Positions 14,787 to 18,419 of a DNA stretch of 18,419 nucleotides are shown piece by piece (position 1 is the stretch's first letter; every line of letters begins with the position of its first letter). The notes beneath the pieces were generated by a model, which made no database searches, was not told the DNA's origin, and worked only from the letters and a program-made list of their open reading frames with translations. The DNA comes from Limisphaerales bacterium (lineage in GTDB: Bacteria > Verrucomicrobiota > Verrucomicrobiia > Limisphaerales > PALSA-1396): assembly GCA_003140275.1 (NCBI GenBank), contig PLJQ01000445.1:687-19105 (forward strand), given 5' to 3'. The translations under genes were made by a program, and so were the position numbers.

Positions 14787-16742
14787 ATGAAATCCATGCA
14801 CCGCAGGTCCGGTAATTTCGTTGCTTTCGCCGCTCTTCTACTCACTGCGTTTGCGAGCTCGTTAGCAGCCGGGTCAACGAGTCCGGCGACCTTGCGTTTG
14901 AGTCTGCCTCTCGATTATCAGGTCCATCAGCGTGCCACGCGCACCGAGGGGAGAATCACCGTGGCCGGAAATCTGCCCAAAGCCATCACGGACTCCGGCA
15001 CAGTGGAAGCAAGGCTCGTCGGCGCGGGGGCCAACGAAGTCTGGCGGAAGCTGACCACTCTCACGCCGGGCCAGACGGAGTTTCGCTCTGGATTGAATGC
15101 GCCGGCTGGCGGATGGTATCGACTCGAAGTGCGTGTGACGATTCGAAACATCGTCGTTGTGGAGGCCGCCGTCGAACACGTCGGGGTCGGCGAAGTATTC
15201 GTCATCGCGGGCCAGTCCAATTCCGCCAATCACGGCGAAGAAAAGCAGCAGACAAAGACTGGTCTCGTCGCGACCTTTTTCGGAACCCAATGGACGCCCG
15301 CCAACGATCCGCAGCCTGGTGCGAGTGGGAACGGCGGCAGTTTTATCCCTCCGTTTGGCGATGCCATCGCCGCGCGTTTCAAGGTCCCGGTGGGTTTTGT
15401 CGCCGCCGGCGTTGGCGCGACCAGCGTGCGGGAATGGCTGCCGCGCGGCATACGTTTTCCGAATTCACCCACGTTGACCGGCCACGTCACGGCTCTCCCT
15501 TCCGGCGAGTGGGAGAGCAAGGGGAGTCTGTTCGCCACGTTCGTCGCGCGAATGAAACAACTCGGCCCCAGCGGCTTCCGGGCGGTGCTCTGGCATCAGG
15601 GTGAATCCGACGCGAACCAGAAGGACGCGAGCCGCACGCTGCCGGGCGGGCTTTATCGAAAATTCCTCGAACAACTCATCCGCGAGACGCGCCGCGAGGC
15701 GGGTTGGGAGTTTCCGTGGTTTGTGGCGCAGGTGAGTTACCACACGCCTGACGACACCGGTTCGCCGGACATCCGCGCCGCGCAACAGGCGCTTTGGAAA
15801 TCCGGAGTCGCCCTTGAAGGCCCCGACAGCGACGCGCTCGCCGGCGACCTCCGCGACAGCGGCGGCCAGGGAGTGCACTTCAGCGGCAAGGGACTCCGGG
15901 AACACGCCGCGCGCTGGGTGGACAAAGTCGCGCCGTGGCTTGATGGACAACTGGCGCTCGCCCCCGCCACTCCCGCGAAAGCGAAGCCCGCCATCGCGGG
16001 TCCGACACCCAGGCTCGCGTTGCCTGGTGAAAACTTTGCTGTCGAAGGCCGGCCTGCGTTTATTTTCCTCCCGCCGGAAGCCAGGCGCACGAATCCGCAG
16101 CCTTGGATTTTCTACGCGCCCACGCTGCCGGGGCTGCCCGACGAAGCCGAACGCTGGATGCATGAGCAGTTCCTCGCGGCCGGCGTCGCGGTGGCGGGTG
16201 TGGATGTAGGGGAGGGATACGGTAGTCCGAAAAGCCGCGCGTTGTTCGACGCGCTCTACCGCGAACTGACGGAGCGGCGTGGCTTTGCGACGAAACCGTG
16301 CCTGTTCGGACGAAGCCGTGGCGGGTTGTGGGTGAGCAGTTGGGCCATCGCCAACCCGGGCCGCATCGCGGGCATTGTTGGCATCTATCCCGTCTTCGAT
16401 TTCCGCACGTATCCGGGAATGACCAACGCCGCGCCGGCGTACGGATTGACCCCTTTTGAACTTGAAGCGCGCGCCGCCGAATTCAACCCCATCGCCCGCA
16501 TCAGCGTGCTCGCGCGGGCGCGTGTGCCGGTCGTTCTCATCCACGGCGACGTGGACAAAGTGGTGCCGCTGAAGGAAAACTCCGCCGAATTAGTGCGCCG
16601 CTACAAAGAGGGCGGCGCGGAATCGCTGGTGAAACTCATCGTGCTCGAAGGCCAGGGACACAACTACTTCGAGGGCTTCTTCCATTCGCAGGAACTGGTG
16701 GACTTCGCCATCGCCCAGGCCCGCGCTGCGGCCAATCCGTAG
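14787..16742 (+). CDS. Secreted two-domain esterase: sialate O-acetylesterase-like plus alpha/beta hydrolase
   Basis: This 651-residue protein starts at the ATG at 14787, giving a signal peptide (FVAFAALLLTAFASSLAAG). A beta-sandwich region (35-133) precedes an SGNH domain of the sialate O-acetylesterase/DUF303 type: VIAGQSNSANHG (nucleophile S144), VLWHQGESDA (269-275) and VHFSGKGLREH (H364). After a Pro/Ala linker (390-405) a second hydrolase follows, with GRSRGG (nucleophile S510), LIHGDVDKVVPL (D588 or D590) and EGQGHNYFEGF (H625). The protein therefore joins two separate serine esterases, suited to deacetylating complex polysaccharides or acting on different ester links of one substrate. 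In the first domain the Asp usual in the D-x-x-H block is Q361. The frame is open for 75 codons upstream but shows no signal. It stands alone in the region. Confidence 0.82.
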   Translation: MKSMHRRSGNFVAFAALLLTAFASSLAAGSTSPATLRLSLPLDYQVHQRATRTEGRITVAGNLPKAITDSGTVEARLVGAGANEVWRKLTTLTPGQTEFRSGLNAPAGGWYRLEVRVTIRNIVVVEAAVEHVGVGEVFVIAGQSNSANHGEEKQQTKTGLVATFFGTQWTPANDPQPGASGNGGSFIPPFGDAIAARFKVPVGFVAAGVGATSVREWLPRGIRFPNSPTLTGHVTALPSGEWESKGSLFATFVARMKQLGPSGFRAVLWHQGESDANQKDASRTLPGGLYRKFLEQLIRETRREAGWEFPWFVAQVSYHTPDDTGSPDIRAAQQALWKSGVALEGPDSDALAGDLRDSGGQGVHFSGKGLREHAARWVDKVAPWLDGQLALAPATPAKAKPAIAGPTPRLALPGENFAVEGRPAFIFLPPEARRTNPQPWIFYAPTLPGLPDEAERWMHEQFLAAGVAVAGVDVGEGYGSPKSRALFDALYRELTERRGFATKPCLFGRSRGGLWVSSWAIANPGRIAGIVGIYPVFDFRTYPGMTNAAPAYGLTPFELEARAAEFNPIARISVLARARVPVVLIHGDVDKVVPLKENSAELVRRYKEGGAESLVKLIVLEGQGHNYFEGFFHSQELVDFAIAQARAAANP

Positions 16743-16837
16743 CTTTTTGCCGCTATGCGCGATCAGTTCCGTCGCCACGATGCCCGTCCAACCGGCGATC
16801 CCCGTCCGCTCGTTGAGCCGATGGGTTGTCGTTTCGA

Positions 16838-17533
16838 TCAGTTCAAGTCAAACAGCAAAACCTGAGCTTCGCCTCTCCCCGCAAGTTCCAGTTTCGATGC
16901 CGGGCTCACGGCAACGCCGTCTCCGGCTGCCAACAGCTTGCCGTTGAGTTCAACTTCCCCCGCAACGACGTGAATCCAGGCCTGGCGGTTCGGTCTAAGT
17001 TCATGCGTCAACGCTTCACGATGGTTGAACTTCGCGAGCCAAAGGTCAGTGTCCTGATTGATGTGGATGCTGCCATCGCGTCCCGACTTGCTCGCGACCA
17101 GATTCAGTCGCCCGGGTGCCGCGCTCGCACAACTCTTTTCTGCGTAAGCCGGTTTGGCTCCGGGTTTATCCGGCTGGATCCAGATTTGCAGGAAATGAAC
17201 CGGGTCCGTTTGCGAAGGATTATATTCACTGTGCAAGACGCCGGTGCCCGCGGCGATGTATTGGAATTCGCCCGGCTTGATGATGCGCCCGTTGCCCATC
17301 GAGTCTTTGTGCTCCAACGCGCCCTCCAGCACATAGCTGATAATCTCCATGTCCCGGTGCGGGTGTTCGCCGAAGCCGGCACCGGCGGCGACCCGGTCGT
17401 CGTTGATCACGCGCAGATTACGGAAACCCATCCATCGCGGGTCGTGGTAACTTGCGAATGAGAACGTGTGGTAACTGTTCAGCCAGCCGTGGTCGGCGTG
17501 GCCCCTTTCATTGGCTTTGCGAATTGTTATCAT
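16838..17533 (-). CDS. Pirin family protein, YhhW type (quercetinase-like)
   Basis: This 231-residue bicupin is the same length as E. coli YhhW. The metal ligands of the N-terminal cupin are all present: H57 and H59 in FGEHPHRDMEI, then H101 and E103 in TGVLHSEYN. The N-terminus (GWLNSYHTFSFASYHDPRWM) and the R-x-L-R-V-I-N-D-D strand are typical. YhhW and human pirin cleave quercetin in vitro; the physiological substrate is unknown, and oxidative or electrophile stress is the usual proposal. The gene is divergent from an HxlR regulator with 65 bp between the starts, a frequent arrangement. The HxlR protein is therefore its likely repressor. The start at ATG 17533 keeps the family length. Confidence 0.92.
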   Translation of the reverse strand: MITIRKANERGHADHGWLNSYHTFSFASYHDPRWMGFRNLRVINDDRVAAGAGFGEHPHRDMEIISYVLEGALEHKDSMGNGRIIKPGEFQYIAAGTGVLHSEYNPSQTDPVHFLQIWIQPDKPGAKPAYAEKSCASAAPGRLNLVASKSGRDGSIHINQDTDLWLAKFNHREALTHELRPNRQAWIHVVAGEVELNGKLLAAGDGVAVSPASKLELAGRGEAQVLLFDLN

Positions 17534-17572
17534 ATTGCCTTAAGATGTCCCGGTTCGCATTCTTGACAATAG

Positions 17573-17588
17573 GGCACTTTTGAGTGCC
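17573..17588. promoter_or_regulatory. Perfect inverted repeat, candidate HxlR operator
   Basis: GGCACTTTTGAGTGCC has perfect 6-bp arms and a 4-base centre. It ends 10 bases before the HxlR gene ATG at 17599. A TTGACA sits just upstream at 17563-17568 (plus strand), and TTGTCA, a -35-like box for the pirin gene, overlaps the same bases on the minus strand. HxlR regulators bind short inverted repeats in such gaps, so this is the natural operator candidate. Confidence 0.4.
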
Positions 17589-17598
17589 TGCTGCAAAC

Positions 17599-17955
17599 AT
17601 GAAGCTCAAGTCGGTTGAATGTGAAGTTGAACGATTGCTCGCCGTGATTGGCGGCAAGTGGAAGGTGCTCATCCTGCGGGAACTGTTCAAGGGCGCGCGG
17701 CGTCACGCTCAACTTTGCCGCGCGCTGCCGGGCATCAGTCAGAAAGTGCTCACGGCCCAGCTTCGGGAACTTGAACTGGATGGCGCTTTGCGGCGCCAGG
17801 ATTTCAAAACGAAACGTCCGCATGTCGAGTATTCGCTCACACCGTTTGGCGAGCGGCTGCGCCGCCTGATTCTGGAAATGCACGAGCTCGCTTTGCAAAG
17901 CTGCGAGGTGCTGAAAAGACGACCGCCAGCGGAACGGTTCGAGAAGCCGGGTTAA
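17599..17955 (+). CDS. HxlR family winged-helix regulator
   Basis: This 118-residue protein has the HxlR winged helix: LLAVIGGKWKVLILREL (residues 13-29), the recognition helix region ISQKVLTAQLRELELDG (46-62), and the wing with VEYSLTPFGERL (76-87). C8 lies just before the domain, where redox-sensing HxlR proteins such as YodB and HypR carry their reactive Cys; C40 and C102 are further cysteines. I chose ATG 17599 over GTG 17584 because the latter would put the inverted repeat inside the gene. The adjacent divergent pirin suggests a stress-sensing pair. Its TAA and the stop of the convergent chimeric gene share the palindrome TTAA at 17952-17955, so the genes are packed tail to tail. Confidence 0.88.
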   Translation: MKLKSVECEVERLLAVIGGKWKVLILRELFKGARRHAQLCRALPGISQKVLTAQLRELELDGALRRQDFKTKRPHVEYSLTPFGERLRRLILEMHELALQSCEVLKRRPPAERFEKPG

Positions 17956-18419
17956 CTCAGTTTCAGCGGCCCGCCTTCGCACAGCGCGGGTTTGCCAAAT
18001 GTCTCCAGCCGGTGGCCGACCGCATGGGCGATCGCTAGATGAAAGCGGTTGTGTGCGACCTCTTCCAGCTTGAGTGACCGTCCCATCTGGAATCCAAAAC
18101 CGCCGCCGATGAGCACGAAAGGAATGTTTTTCAGCGTGTGGTTATTGCCCTTGCCCAGTTCGTTGGTCCAGACGATGAGCGTGTTGTCGAGCAGGCTGCC
18201 TTTGCCGCCGGGTTCGGGTGTGTTGGCCAGCTTTTCCGTCAGGTAGCGTAATTCGCCGCAAAACCATTTGTTGATCTTCACCAGCTTGGCCTGCACCAAT
18301 TGATAGCCGGCCAGCGGACGCGAGAACTGGTTGCGCGATTTGGTGTAATCGAGCGCGCAGTGGTAGCACGATCGCGCCGCGCCGATCGCACCCCACGCGA
18401 TTCCGTAGCGCGCCTGCGT
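17952..18419 (-). CDS. In-frame chimera: acyl-CoA dehydrogenase segment joined to DUF1552 C-terminus (partial, runs off right edge)
   Basis: The minus-strand frame is open from the edge at 18419 to TAA at 17952. The first 45 or so residues are an acyl-CoA dehydrogenase C-terminal domain, closest by eye to glutaryl-CoA dehydrogenase: QARYGIAWGAIGAARSCYHC, then ALDYTKSRNQFSRPLAGYQL. After VQAKLVKIN the sequence is a typical DUF1552 end: WFCGELRYLTEKLANTPEPG, SLLDNTLIVWTNELGKGN, NIPFVLIGGGFGF and FGKPALCEGGPLKLS. DUF1552 proteins are usually secreted and about 430-450 residues, whereas acyl-CoA dehydrogenases are cytoplasmic flavoproteins, so the fusion makes no obvious functional sense. Both families can plausibly contain QAKLVKI at the join. 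I infer a recombination or assembly junction near 18280-18300. Confidence 0.75.
   Translation of the reverse strand, partial: TQARYGIAWGAIGAARSCYHCALDYTKSRNQFSRPLAGYQLVQAKLVKINKWFCGELRYLTEKLANTPEPGGKGSLLDNTLIVWTNELGKGNNHTLKNIPFVLIGGGFGFQMGRSLKLEEVAHNRFHLAIAHAVGHRLETFGKPALCEGGPLKLS

Noticed and set aside
15465..16544. 359-codon minus-strand frame
   Set aside because: Antisense shadow of the two-domain esterase; Arg-rich, no motif.
16743..16837. Protein-like minus-strand residues (GIAGWTGIVATELIAHSGKK) between the esterase and pirin genes
   Set aside because: Most of the frame is antisense to the esterase 3' end; too short to support a gene.
16826..17461. 211-codon plus-strand frame
   Set aside because: Antisense to the pirin gene, which has all metal ligands.

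Overview
The window looks like a chromosomal segment of a GC-rich Verrucomicrobiota bacterium, probably near the Pedosphaera/Limisphaera lineage. The evidence is a set of families typical of that phylum: a DUF1080 sugar hydrolase, a DUF6797-type beta-propeller protein, a prepilin-like protein with a C-terminal WGDGH motif, a secreted sialate-esterase-like protein, a DUF1552 C-terminus and NHL-repeat secreted proteins. Taxonomy is inferred from gene content only.

Layout. 1-4791, all minus strand: an ORF running off the left edge, a secreted NHL-repeat protein with nearly identical DNA repeats, a decayed TPR-like remnant, a secreted DUF1080 protein and a large secreted DUF6797/propeller protein. 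5012-6977: a compact restriction-modification locus. An XRE-type HTH fused to a PD-(D/E)XK nuclease is divergent from a beta-class amino-methyltransferase. The methyltransferase has a one-base frame break eight codons after its likely start. 7226-8484: a scar region holding an orphan C-terminal coding tail, a frameshifted and truncated restriction-endonuclease-like pseudogene, and the C-terminal third of an IS1182-type transposase. A 51-bp piece of the pseudogene recurs at 11247-11297.

8691-11019 (plus): a sigma70-like promoter, then a DUF3300-DUF2950 pair of exported proteins. 11465-12253 (plus): clpS directly followed (TAG|GTG) by a DUF2017-like gene, as in Actinobacteria. 12359-14482 (minus): a prepilin-like protein, then a multi-pass membrane protein with a TraB/TIKI-like domain. 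14787-16742 (plus): a secreted fusion of a sialate O-acetylesterase-like domain and an alpha/beta hydrolase. 16838-17955: a pirin and an HxlR regulator, divergent, with a perfect inverted repeat in front of the HxlR gene. 17952-18419 (minus): an in-frame chimera of an acyl-CoA dehydrogenase segment and a DUF1552 C-terminus, reaching the right edge.

Most exciting: the HTH-nuclease/methyltransferase locus with a possible shared operator and, beside it, the wreck of a second nuclease. Second: the acyl-CoA dehydrogenase/DUF1552 chimera, which is either a real gene fusion or an assembly join. No tRNA, rRNA or CRISPR array was seen.
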